From the NCBI GenBank assembly GCA_948852375.1, contig CAQOYX010000023.1:10676-19299 (forward strand): DNA of 8,624 nucleotides, given 5' to 3'. Source of the stretch: an uncultured Clostridia bacterium. Lineage in GTDB: Bacteria; Bacillota_A; Clostridia; TANB77; CAG-508. This document shows positions 1 to 6,134 of this stretch, in pieces (the first letter of the stretch is position 1; each line of letters begins with the position of its first letter). A program made the position numbers and the translations under genes. The notes beneath the pieces were generated by a model. That model searched no databases. It had not been told where the DNA came from and worked only from the letters and a program-made list of their open reading frames with translations.

Positions 1-616
1 TCTCAAATTCTTTTTTTATATCATCATCTAATTTTTCAAATTCATCTTCTTCAATAGTTTTTCCATCAATAACAGGCATCATATAAATACCATTTTGAGC
101 AGCTTTTACTTGAAAGCCATATTTCATAGATTCTTGGTTTAGTTTTTCTAATAAGACTGATCGCTTTTGCTCAAATTCTTGTCTAATTAATGTTTTTTCT
201 TTTTCAAAATCTTCATTACTAAAAGTCTTATTTATATCTGCTTTAATATCTTTTATAAATTGTTCCATATCTTCTTTAAATTCTTTACCAAGACCTGCTG
301 TAAGAGAAAGAGCAATTGGTTCATTTGGATTATCAAAGTTATAGATGTAGCACCAGTCTGAAGGGATTTTTTTCTTTTTTGAAATCCTATCTAAGTAGTT
401 TTTTGTATACATAGTTTTTCCAACTCCATCAGGTCCCTCAAGAAATAAGTTGTATCCTTTTACATCTACACTTAAACCAAATTCTAATGCTTTAATTCCG
501 CGGTCTTGCCCAATTCCTGTGTCAATTGAAGATAGGGAAGAAGTGTCATCAAACTTAAAAATGTCTGGGTTACAGTATTCTTTTAATTGATTATAATTTA
601 ATTCATTTTTTTTCAT
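1..616 (-). CDS. Lon-related AAA+ ATP-dependent protease, N-terminal part (runs off the left edge)
   Basis: The reverse strand from ATG 616 gives about 205 residues with no stop, so the protease end lies outside the window. The protein opens MKKNELNYNQL and has a region reading GIGQDRGIKALEFGL (about 34-48), then a Walker A motif G61-PDGVG-K67-T68. A long charged, helix-forming stretch follows (about 115-165), then a segment with MMPVIDGKTI. This order matches the AAA_32-type Lon-like proteases of Firmicutes, which are soluble, ATP-driven and usually 650-800 residues long. The catalytic Ser-Lys domain cannot be seen, so proteolytic activity is inferred from the family. The start is fixed by an AAGGAGA-type ribosome binding site at about 626-632. 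It may be a distal member of the tsaE-tsaB-rimI transcript or a separate unit, since 224 bp with a repeat separate it from rimI. The only CGG here (near 500) is split between the codons CGC and GGA and causes no shift. Confidence 0.85.
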   Translation of the reverse strand, partial: MKKNELNYNQLKEYCNPDIFKFDDTSSLSSIDTGIGQDRGIKALEFGLSVDVKGYNLFLEGPDGVGKTMYTKNYLDRISKKKKIPSDWCYIYNFDNPNEPIALSLTAGLGKEFKEDMEQFIKDIKADINKTFSNEDFEKEKTLIRQEFEQKRSVLLEKLNQESMKYGFQVKAAQNGIYMMPVIDGKTIEEDEFEKLDDDIKKEFE

Positions 617-673
617 TTGTTTTTGTCTCCTTTTTTATAATTATTTATTTTTTACAGGAAGTAAAATATTTTG

Positions 674-721
674 AATCCCTCCAGTTAGCTACGCTGACGC
701 CCCTATGGAAAGGAGCCTTTA
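674..721 (-). repeat. REP-like palindromic intergenic repeat, copy 1
   Basis: On the reverse strand this begins AAAGGCTCC, carries two short stem-loops and ends GGAGGGATTC. One stem is GTTAGC/GCTGAC around TAC (684-698). The other is GCCCCT/AGGAGC around ATGGAA with one mismatch (699-716). The layout (AAGGCTCC, hairpin, GTCAGC-type hairpin, GAGGGATT) is that of the palindromic repeats I know from many gut Clostridia. It is the most GC-rich patch in this gap. The rest of the gap between the protease gene and rimI (617-840) shows nothing further that I can support. Confidence 0.55.
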
Positions 722-840
722 GTCTATTGTTTTAGTTTATCGTTTTTTGTGTATTTTGTTAATGTTTCTTGATAGCCTGTGTATATATGAATTTTAATAT
801 GAGGGTCCTTCTTAAATGTCATTGATGGTAAATTACAATT

Positions 841-1281
841 TTAATCAAAAAATAGTGTCATAATAATAGCATTCTCATTTTGCCCATAATAATTCTTTCT
901 TAGACCGATTTTTTTAAAATTATATTTTTCATAAAGTTTTATTGCATTTAGGTTAGTTTCTTTTACTTCTAAAGTTAGTAATTGTGCATTTTTGTGAATA
1001 GAGGTTTCAATTAACTTTTCTAAAAGTTTACTTGCAATTCCTATATGCCTTTTTGAAATCTTTGTTACAATATTAGTTATATGTATTTCATTTATTGCTT
1101 GCCAAATTCCAGCAAAGCCGACTATCTCACTTTCTATAATTGCTACAAAGTATGCTGAATTTTCATTTTTTAGTTCAGATTCAAATATTGTATATGCCCA
1201 AAAATCGTCAAAATCTGATGTTAAGATGTCTTTTATTTCCAATAAATGAGAAAAAGTCATTTTGCAAATTTCAATTTCCAT
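841..1281 (-). CDS. rimI: Ribosomal protein S18-alanine N-acetyltransferase RimI
   Basis: A 146-residue GNAT-fold acetyltransferase that transfers acetyl from acetyl-CoA to the N-terminal alanine of ribosomal protein S18. The acetyl-CoA pyrophosphate loop is seen as R78-HIG-IA (about 78-84), followed by LEVKETNLNAIKLYEKYNF (about 104-122), the usual RimI region with its conserved Glu and Tyr. The tail has the RimI signature RKNYY (about 128-132). Length agrees with the family (about 145-160). I chose ATG 1281 because AGAAAGGAAAG sits about ten bases upstream on the reverse strand; an in-frame ATG 39 bases further up has no good ribosome binding site. It lies directly downstream of tsaB, which is the usual tsaE-tsaB-rimI order; tsaD, often next, is not here. 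A related GNAT function cannot be excluded by sequence alone, but the context supports RimI. Confidence 0.9.
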   Translation of the reverse strand: MEIEICKMTFSHLLEIKDILTSDFDDFWAYTIFESELKNENSAYFVAIIESEIVGFAGIWQAINEIHITNIVTKISKRHIGIASKLLEKLIETSIHKNAQLLTLEVKETNLNAIKLYEKYNFKKIGLRKNYYGQNENAIIMTLFFD

Positions 1282-1357
1282 TTTTGCAACTTTCCTTTCT
1301 ATATATAAAAATAGTTTCAAGATATTAAATTATATGGTAAGAAATTTCTCATACAAA

Positions 1358-2059
1358 TTAATATTTTTTTTCGTCTAATTCTCTTTCAGCATTTGTTTTT
1401 TTTAAATAGATAGGAGAAAGATTGTATTCTTCAGTATTTAAATTATTAGAAAACACATCAAAACCAGCAATACCAATACTTATAGAAGTAAGTTTATTAA
1501 ATTTGGGGTCATCATTAAATATTGCTTTTTCTTTCAAGCTAGATTTTAACATATCTTTATAAACTATACTACCACTTCCGACAAAAAATATTGGTTTATT
1601 ACAAAAATTTAATATTTCTGTAATATAATTGATATTTTCTGCTAAATAATCTCCAGTTTTTACATAATTTTTATTAGAATTATCAAATAAACCATAATAT
1701 ACATTATTGTTTTTGGCATCAATTAAAGAACATATGTAACCATCAAAATCTACATTGTAAGCAAGTCCCATAAGAGAAGTAATGCCAATTGCTGGAATGT
1801 TTGTAACATCACAAAATGCTTTAATAGTGGAAATTCCAATTCGAATACCAGTAAAAGAACCAGGACCTTTATCACATACAAATAAATCTATGTCATTTAA
1901 AGTTAAATTTGTTTGTGCTAAAATTTGTTCAATTTGTGGCATTAATTTTACACTATGAGTATTACCATCCTCATTCGATAATTCTTTTATTACTTTTTTA
2001 TCTTCTAAAATAGCTACAGAACATACTTCTGATGTCGTATCTATACTTAAAATTTTCAT
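1358..2059 (-). CDS. tsaB: tRNA threonylcarbamoyladenosine biosynthesis protein TsaB
   Basis: A 233-residue member of the ASKHA-fold TsaB (YeaZ) family. TsaB partners TsaD and TsaE in the complex that moves the threonylcarbamoyl group from threonylcarbamoyl-AMP to A37 of tRNAs reading ANN codons. The N-terminus MKILSIDTTSEVCSVAIL is typical, a THS motif lies near 34-36, and the strongly conserved GPGSFTGIRIG is at about 65-75. Length matches the family (220-240). The start is supported by AGAGGTT about seven bases upstream of ATG 2059. It follows tsaE after a structured spacer of about 110 bp and precedes rimI, consistent with one leftward transcript. Two in-frame GTC-GGA/GTC-GGC type contexts on this strand in tsaB and rimI carry a C before a glycine codon without disturbing the frame. 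Confidence 0.95.
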   Translation of the reverse strand: MKILSIDTTSEVCSVAILEDKKVIKELSNEDGNTHSVKLMPQIEQILAQTNLTLNDIDLFVCDKGPGSFTGIRIGISTIKAFCDVTNIPAIGITSLMGLAYNVDFDGYICSLIDAKNNNVYYGLFDNSNKNYVKTGDYLAENINYITEILNFCNKPIFFVGSGSIVYKDMLKSSLKEKAIFNDDPKFNKLTSISIGIAGFDVFSNNLNTEEYNLSPIYLKKTNAERELDEKKY

Positions 2060-2085
2060 AATTAACCTCTAAAATTTATAAATTT

Positions 2086-2113
2086 AGGTTTTTAAGGTAA
2101 TACCTATAAACCT
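2086..2113 (-). other. Stem-loop in the 5' leader of tsaB
   Basis: An imperfect hairpin: outer arms AGGTTT (2086-2091) and AAACCT (2108-2113), inner arms AGGT and ACCT (2095-2098 and 2102-2105) with a three-base loop. It lies about 27-55 bases upstream of the tsaB start and shares its last bases with the neighbouring inverted repeat. It has no run of T that would make it a clear terminator in the leftward direction; an RNA-processing or regulatory role is only a possibility. Confidence 0.35.
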
Positions 2114-2163
2114 TTTATTAAGAAGCATCAATCACCTGTGGTAACAATCCTCTTAAATAAAGG
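2111..2163. repeat. Imperfect inverted repeat between tsaE and tsaB
   Basis: Arms CCTTTTATTAAGA (2111-2123) and TCTTAAATAAAGG (2151-2163) pair except for two central positions. The inner part contains ACC-TGT-GGT. It fills nearly the whole spacer after the tsaE stop. It could be a small non-autonomous element or a folded leader; one copy alone cannot decide. The inner 9-mer GGTAACAAT recurs in the inverted repeat before rsmE (about 7063-7071). Confidence 0.35.
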
Positions 2164-2168
2164 AAGAT

Positions 2169-2641
2169 TTAGAAAGTTTTACTAAATAACTTTTTAACTA
2201 AACTTTCATACTTATTGCCAATAGTAGATATTTTTATAATTCTCCTATTTTCATTTTCAAAATCTCTTTCAAAACTTATTTTAATATAATCAGCAGGTAA
2301 GGCATCTTCTATAATTTCGCCCCATTCAATTAAACAAATACCGTTACCGAAATATTGCTCACCACCAATTGCATAAAATTCATCTAAAGAGGAAATTCTA
2401 TAAACATCAAAATGGTAAATATTAATATTATCCTTGTAATACTCGTTTACAATAGTAAATGTAGGGCTAGATATTTCTTTTTCAAGTCCAAAGTATGATA
2501 AAAAGCCACTTGTAAATTTGGTTTTACCGTGAACCTAAATCACCGAGATAATACGACAATATCTTGCTTATCTAGAAGACTTGCAAGTTTATAAGCAAAA
2601 TAAATAGTTTCTTTTTCAGAATTAGAAACAAAAGTATACAC
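2169..2641 (-). CDS. tsaE: tRNA threonylcarbamoyladenosine ATPase TsaE, needing two +1 frameshifts
   Basis: TsaE is the P-loop ATPase that powers the TsaBD t6A complex. Read from GTG 2641 (VYTFVSNSEKETIYFAYKLA) the frame ends at TGA straight after a CGG codon. Skipping the C at 2545 and, five codons on, the C at 2529 restores a 156-residue protein, a normal family length. The region across both sites becomes GDLGSGKT, the Walker A motif (G33-T40). Downstream features are intact: SSPTFTIVNEY, the HFDVYR motif, and CLIEWGE near the end of the ATPase core. The GTG start is favoured by AAAGGA at 2651-2656; the longer upstream frame lacks any TsaE homology. Apart from the two C bases there is no sign of decay, the codon usage equals its neighbours, and TsaE is normally essential, so a recoded live gene is at least as likely as a pseudogene. 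Confidence 0.88.
2526..2529 (-). other. +1 recoding site: TCA-CGGT-AAA in tsaE Walker A
   Basis: After the first shift upstream, the codon here is CGG followed at once by TAA. The expected residue is the Walker A glycine just before Lys (SGKT), so one extra C at 2529 precedes the glycine codon GGT. This is the second of two sites 16 bases apart. Confidence 0.8.
2542..2545 (-). other. +1 recoding site: TCT-CGGT-GAT in tsaE
   Basis: The zero-frame reads TCT-CGG-TGA. Dropping the C at 2545 gives TCT-GGT-GAT (Ser-Gly-Asp), the usual SGDLG start of the TsaE P-loop region. Confidence 0.8.
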
Positions 2642-2650
2642 AAAAATCAA

Positions 2651-2656
2651 TCCTTT
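2651..2656 (-). promoter_or_regulatory. Ribosome binding site deciding the GTG start of tsaE
   Basis: AAAGGA on the reverse strand, nine bases before GTG 2641. It places the start next to the FVSNSE segment where TsaE proteins begin. Confidence 0.55.
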
Positions 2657-2682
2657 ATCTAAAAAATAGTTAATATGTAAGT

Positions 2683-2711
2683 ATTTTATATTATTATAGA
2701 TGATTTGTAAA
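2683..2711 (-). promoter_or_regulatory. Candidate sigma-A promoter for tsaE-tsaB-rimI
   Basis: Reverse strand TTTACA (2706-2711), a 17-base spacer, then TAAAAT (2683-2688). Transcription would start near 2676, giving a leader of about 35 bases before the tsaE GTG. In such AT-rich DNA chance matches are common; the spacing and position support it. Confidence 0.45.
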
Positions 2712-2979
2712 TTAATATCGAAAAAAAGGTTGAAAATTTTCTTAAAAAGTATTAACAAAAAAATTCAATTTCAACACATCCTTTGTAATATTTGTACTAT
2801 ACAACAAGATGTATTAACACAAAAATAAAAATTTGACAAAAAATAAACATTTATAATACTGTTAGAGATTTTTTTATTTTAAAAGTGTTAAACTTTAGAG
2901 TCTTAAACAAAAAACAAATATATATATAATGACAAATAATTCAGAGGTATTACAATATTATGACATTTTTGTAATATAC

Positions 2980-3008
2980 TTGAACTAAATAAGGTTTTAG
3001 AATATAAT
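2980..3008 (+). promoter_or_regulatory. Candidate sigma-A promoter for the 3086 gene
   Basis: TTGAAC (2980-2985), a spacer of exactly 17 bases, and a perfect TATAAT (3003-3008). The expected start near 3015 gives a leader of about 70 bases. The inverted repeat at 2948-2976 lies immediately upstream. Confidence 0.65.
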
Positions 3009-3085
3009 TATAATGAAAATAAAGGTATTTAGAAAATAAAAGATAGAACTATTATGTATTCTAACTAAAATTAGAAAGGGGGAAA

Positions 3086-3634
3086 ATGTGTATGGAGACA
3101 TTTGCAGATTATATACTTTCTGAAAAAGATTATGTGAAAAAAGTAGAAATAGTACAATATTTAAAAAAGCGAAGACATATTTTCTTTGATAATTCTGTTA
3201 TATTTAAAACAGAACTTGCAAAGATGTTTATAGAAGATATGAATATTGATGATGTAGATAAAAATTTAGTGTTAACAGCATGTTTATTATGTTCATGTAA
3301 AAAGCCTGAAGATTCTAAGGATTTATCAAGAGTAAAATCATATGCACATGAAGGAGCAAAGTATTTAGAAACATTAGGATTTGATAGAAGGTTTTGCAAA
3401 ATATGTGAGGAAGTAAATAGATATAGTGGAAGTAACCCAAGAGAAAAAGAAAGTGATATATTAGAATTAGTAGATAACTTTGGGGGAATGCTTTTAAATA
3501 GACCAGAAAGAAGAGGATTCCCTGTAGATGAAGCATTAGTTTTACTAGAATTTAGAAATATGAAAGGTAAAGATAATGTATATTTAAAAAAATTTAAAGA
3601 ATTCGTATGTATAACAGAAGGAATACCTGCTTAA
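3086..3634 (+). CDS. Degenerate HD-GYP-like domain protein
   Basis: A soluble 182-residue protein with no signal peptide or membrane segment. The C-terminal half follows the pattern of HD-GYP and related HD phosphohydrolases: YAHEGAKYLETLGF (about 87-99) looks like the HPxxGxxxL helix, and ILELVDNFGGMLLNRPERRGF (about 125-145) then VDEALVLL copies the family's xxDxFDALTxxRPYR...EAL block. However the HD pair is not evident, the usual HHE after the first block is replaced by EVNRYSG, and only H88 and D130 remain of the metal ligands. It may therefore bind a nucleotide or a partner rather than hydrolyse cyclic-di-GMP; the specific role is unknown to me. ATG 3086 is chosen because AAAGGGGG lies six to thirteen bases upstream; a second ATG two codons later is also possible. 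It is transcribed from its own promoter, divergent from the tsaE genes. Confidence 0.75.
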   Translation: MCMETFADYILSEKDYVKKVEIVQYLKKRRHIFFDNSVIFKTELAKMFIEDMNIDDVDKNLVLTACLLCSCKKPEDSKDLSRVKSYAHEGAKYLETLGFDRRFCKICEEVNRYSGSNPREKESDILELVDNFGGMLLNRPERRGFPVDEALVLLEFRNMKGKDNVYLKKFKEFVCITEGIPA

Positions 3635-3731
3635 AAATGAAATAAATAATGTTTATATTTTGATATATAAATAGATATTATTAAAAGTAAAAAATTAGCT
3701 AAAAATGTAACTGAAGGGAATGTGAAGTAAA

Positions 3732-3866
3732 ATGAGTAGTTTGAGTGGAAATATATATAATGGAAAAATAAGTAGGAGAGCAAAGGAGTACAATGAAATG
3801 GCTTGCCAAACAGATAAAGAACCAATTGAATATGTAGTAAAAACGTCAGAAGAAAAAGATTTTGAA
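3732..3866 (+). CDS. Possible 44-residue small protein
   Basis: ATG 3732 opens a short frame starting MSSLSGNIYNGKISRRAKEY and ending in a basic tail (NVRRKRF) at TGA 3864. It has one cysteine, no membrane segment and no family I recognise. The ribosome binding site is weak (GAAGGG about 13 bases upstream). Its support is position: it lies between the HD-like gene and a strong terminator, in the same direction. It may equally be untranslated 3' sequence of the 3086 transcript. Confidence 0.3.
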
Positions 3867-3881
3867 AGATAAATGTATGAG

Positions 3882-3906
3882 GGTTGCATGTTATGCAATC
3901 CTTTTA
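3882..3906 (+). terminator. Rho-independent terminator
   Basis: GGGTTGCAT, loop GTT, ATGCAATCC: nine pairs including one G-T, followed directly by TTTT and an AT-rich tail. It closes the transcript from the 3086 gene and the small ORF, and separates it from the endonuclease gene. Confidence 0.8.
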
Positions 3907-4029
3907 ATGAATGAAATAAAATTAGATGTTATTCAAAAATGTCATTTTATATAAATAATATATATACATGTAATGAGTGATTTCTAAAAATATTATCATT
4001 ATAATATCAAAAAAGAAAGGAAGAAATTT

Positions 4030-5232
4030 ATGTACGAAATATTTGCAGATTTACATGTACACATAGGAAGAAGCAAAAGTAATAAACCAATAAAAATAAC
4101 AGCAGCAAGAAATCTAAATTTTGAAAATATAGCCAAAGAATGCGTAGAAAGAAAAGGAATTAATGTTGTAGGTATTATAGATTGTGCATCACCTTATGTT
4201 ATAGAAGATATAGAAGAATTTTTAAAAACAGGAGAAGCATATGAATTAAAAGATGGAGGAATTATTTATAAAAACAAAGTCTGTATTCTTTTAGGCAGTG
4301 AAATTGAAACATCAGAAATAAATGATGAAGGAAAAACAGGAAGTGCACACAATATTTGTTTTTTTTCAAGTTTAAAAGATATAAAAAGTTTTTCAAAAGA
4401 AATGTCTACACATATAAATAATATTACTTTAAGTTCACAAAGAGCCAATATTTCAGCATATCATTTAATAGATATAGTAGAAAAATATAATGGTATTTTA
4501 ATACCAGCACACGTATTTACACCACATAAAAGTTTTTATGGAAATTGTACAAATAGATTAGAAAATATATTTAAAGAAAAGTTTAGTAAAGTAATAGCGG
4601 TTGAACTTGGGTTAAGTTCAGATACTTTTTTAGCAGATAAAATATCTGAATTAGAAACACGTACATTTTTAACAAATTCAGATGCACATTCTTTACCTAA
4701 AATAGCTAGAGAATACAATAAAATTTTAGTAGAAGATATAAGTTTTAAAGAAATACTAAAAGCTTTAAAAAATGAAGATGGAAGAAAAGTATTATGTAAT
4801 TATGGGCTAGATCCGAAATTAGGGAAGTATCATAGAACATACTGTGAAACTTGCGAAAAAAATGTACCAGGAAAAGCACCAGTAACAACTTGTCCAGATT
4901 GTAAAAGTACAAATATTACAATAGGAGTTTTTGATAGAATTGAAATGATAAAAGATAAAAAAGAAACAAAAAGTTCTGAAAATAGACCACCATACATATA
5001 CCAAGTTCCACTTACTTTTATTCCAGGGGTTGGAGGAAAAACTATTGATAAATTGTTAAATAAATTTGAAACAGAAATGAACATATTACATAAACTTTCA
5101 CAAGATGATATAGAACAAGTAGTAGGAGAAAAAATAGCAAAAAACATTATACTAGCAAGAGAAGGAAAACTTGGAATACAAGCTGGAGGTGGAGGTGTGT
5201 ATGGTCACATAACTACATTAAGCAACCAGTGA
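4030..5232 (+). CDS. Endonuclease Q (EndoQ) family protein, PHP domain
   Basis: A 400-residue protein of the EndoQ/TIGR00375 type. Members cut DNA 5' of deaminated bases (uracil, hypoxanthine) and abasic sites in archaea and some Bacillus relatives. The N-terminal PHP metal site begins with D7-LHVH11-IGR, continues with SAHN (H107), PAHVFTP (H161) and ends with NSDAH (D218, H220). A four-cysteine zinc finger follows (C272, C275, C288, C291). A helix-hairpin-helix reading FIPGVGGKTIDKLL (about 330-343) gives DNA binding, and a glycine-rich C-terminus ends the chain. This domain order and length are those of EndoQ. ATG 4030 has AAGGAAG about eight bases upstream. It sits before spoIIM and xerD; a yqxK homologue of this family lies in the broad spoIIM region of Bacillus as well. 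Substrate choice is inferred, not seen. The frame is intact and contains no in-frame CGG. Confidence 0.85.
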   Translation: MYEIFADLHVHIGRSKSNKPIKITAARNLNFENIAKECVERKGINVVGIIDCASPYVIEDIEEFLKTGEAYELKDGGIIYKNKVCILLGSEIETSEINDEGKTGSAHNICFFSSLKDIKSFSKEMSTHINNITLSSQRANISAYHLIDIVEKYNGILIPAHVFTPHKSFYGNCTNRLENIFKEKFSKVIAVELGLSSDTFLADKISELETRTFLTNSDAHSLPKIAREYNKILVEDISFKEILKALKNEDGRKVLCNYGLDPKLGKYHRTYCETCEKNVPGKAPVTTCPDCKSTNITIGVFDRIEMIKDKKETKSSENRPPYIYQVPLTFIPGVGGKTIDKLLNKFETEMNILHKLSQDDIEQVVGEKIAKNIILAREGKLGIQAGGGGVYGHITTLSNQ

Positions 5233-5328
5233 ATAGCTTAATGAATATTAAATAGAGAAAAGAATTTAAAGATAGTTCTAAAAATTATTTTATTACATAG
5301 ACATAATGTATAAGAAAAAGCAACTTTT

Positions 5329-5334
5329 AGGAGG
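5329..5334 (+). promoter_or_regulatory. Ribosome binding site deciding the TTG start of spoIIM
   Basis: A perfect AGGAGG seven bases before TTG 5342. The upstream in-frame ATG at 5306 has no ribosome binding site, so the TTG start is preferred. Confidence 0.8.
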
Positions 5335-5341
5335 TAATAAT

Positions 5342-5993
5342 TTGAGAAACATAGGAAAAAGAAAAGCCGATAGTAAAGTAAAGACTGTATTATTATCATA
5401 TGTAAAAAATAATTTAAGAGAATATGCAATTATAACTATTATATTTTTGATAGGTTTAATATTTGGTGTTATTTTTGTTAATAATGCAGGTCAAGCACAA
5501 GTAAGTGAAATTAGTACATATATTAATGATTTTATATCTAGTTTAAAGAATAATATACAAATTGATCAAAGTAGTTTACTAAAAGATGCTTTAATTTCTA
5601 ATTTTCTATTAGTACTAGGTTTATGGTTTGTAGGTTCTACTGTAATAGGAATACCTATTGTATATGGTATTATTGCATATAGGGGATTTTGTTTAGGATA
5701 TACTATATCTTCTAGTGTTGCAACATTAGGAATGCGGTAAAGGAATAATATTTAGTATAACATCTATGTTATTTCAAAATATTTTATTTATTCCAGGTAT
5801 ACTTGCATTAGCAGTTAGTGGAATGAAATTATATAAATCTATAGTTAAGGATAAAAGAAAAGAAAACATAAAGCTAGAAATTACAAGGCATACATTATTT
5901 TGTGTTTTAATATTATTGCTACTTGAAATATCGGCATTTATTGAAGTATATATTTCTACCAATCTGCTACAAATGTATACAAATTATTTATAG
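5342..5993 (+). CDS. spoIIM: Stage II sporulation protein M, needing one +1 frameshift
   Basis: SpoIIM is part of the mother-cell membrane complex with SpoIID and SpoIIP that thins septal peptidoglycan and drives engulfment of the forespore. From TTG 5342 the frame runs 131 codons and stops at TAA directly after CGG (5735-5737). Omitting the C at 5735 gives 216 residues, the normal SpoIIM length. Membrane segments appear at about 29-47, 88-114 and 122-145, with two further hydrophobic stretches, including LFQNILFIPGILALAVSG, typical of the family, and a final one near the C-terminus. The join reads ATLGM-GKGIIFS, which is what a SpoIIM would show. It lies about 110 bases after the endonuclease gene and before xerD, a neighbourhood seen in Bacillus too. 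No clear sigma-E promoter was found. Without recoding the product would lose two membrane segments. Confidence 0.87.
5735..5738 (+). other. +1 recoding site: ATG-CGGT-AAA in spoIIM
   Basis: The zero frame reads ATG-CGG-TAA. Reading CGGT as one glycine continues in the SpoIIM frame with Gly-Lys-Gly. The CGGTAAA heptamer is identical to the second tsaE site. Confidence 0.8.
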
Positions 5994-6041
5994 TAGTACA
6001 TTAAAATAATTATAAAAAATTAACAAAATTTCAAAAATCTA

Positions 6042-6070
6042 TTTACAATTTTGCAGAAATTTGATATAAC
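6042..6070 (+). promoter_or_regulatory. Candidate sigma-A promoter for xerD
   Basis: TTTACA (6042-6047), a 17-base spacer and TATAAC (6065-6070). The expected start is near 6077, leaving a leader of about 58 bases that ends in a GGTAGGGG ribosome binding site. Confidence 0.55.
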
Positions 6071-6134
6071 ATTATTGTTTATGTAAATTGTAAAAGAAAT
6101 AACATAAAACTTATTTAAGGTAGGGGAAAAAATA

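Larger units (their letters stand above)
2642..3085. other. Divergent intergenic region between tsaE and the 3086 gene
   Basis: About 440 bp with no supportable gene. It holds the leftward tsaE promoter, the rightward promoter at 2980-3008, and three copies of TTGTAATA (2783-2790 on plus, 2948-2955 on minus, 2969-2976 on plus). The last two form an inverted repeat that ends three bases before the rightward -35, so a repressor or activator site is possible. Confidence 0.5.

Noticed and set aside
2540..2641. TGA in tsaE read as a reassigned sense codon (Trp) or selenocysteine
   Set aside because: Reading through TGA stays in the wrong frame and gives no TsaE sequence; the other sites have TAA or no adjacent stop.
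2169..2641. tsaE as a simple decayed pseudogene
   Set aside because: Only two base insertions exist, both C before a conserved glycine codon, with everything else intact, and the identical pattern recurs in two other genes.
2833..2857. TTGACA followed by TATAAT as a promoter
   Set aside because: The spacer is only 13 bases, too short for sigma-A; the 17-base pair at 2980-3008 is much better placed.
3986..4012. TATAAT at 4000-4005 as the promoter of the endonuclease gene
   Set aside because: No acceptable -35 lies upstream and the start would fall inside or next to the ribosome binding site.
5295..5341. Sigma-E promoter directly upstream of spoIIM
   Set aside because: CATAATGT at 5301-5308 matches the -10 consensus poorly and no matching -35 at proper distance was found.
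5306..5341. ATG 5306 as the spoIIM start
   Set aside because: It lacks a ribosome binding site, while TTG 5342 follows a perfect AGGAGG and gives the usual protein length.
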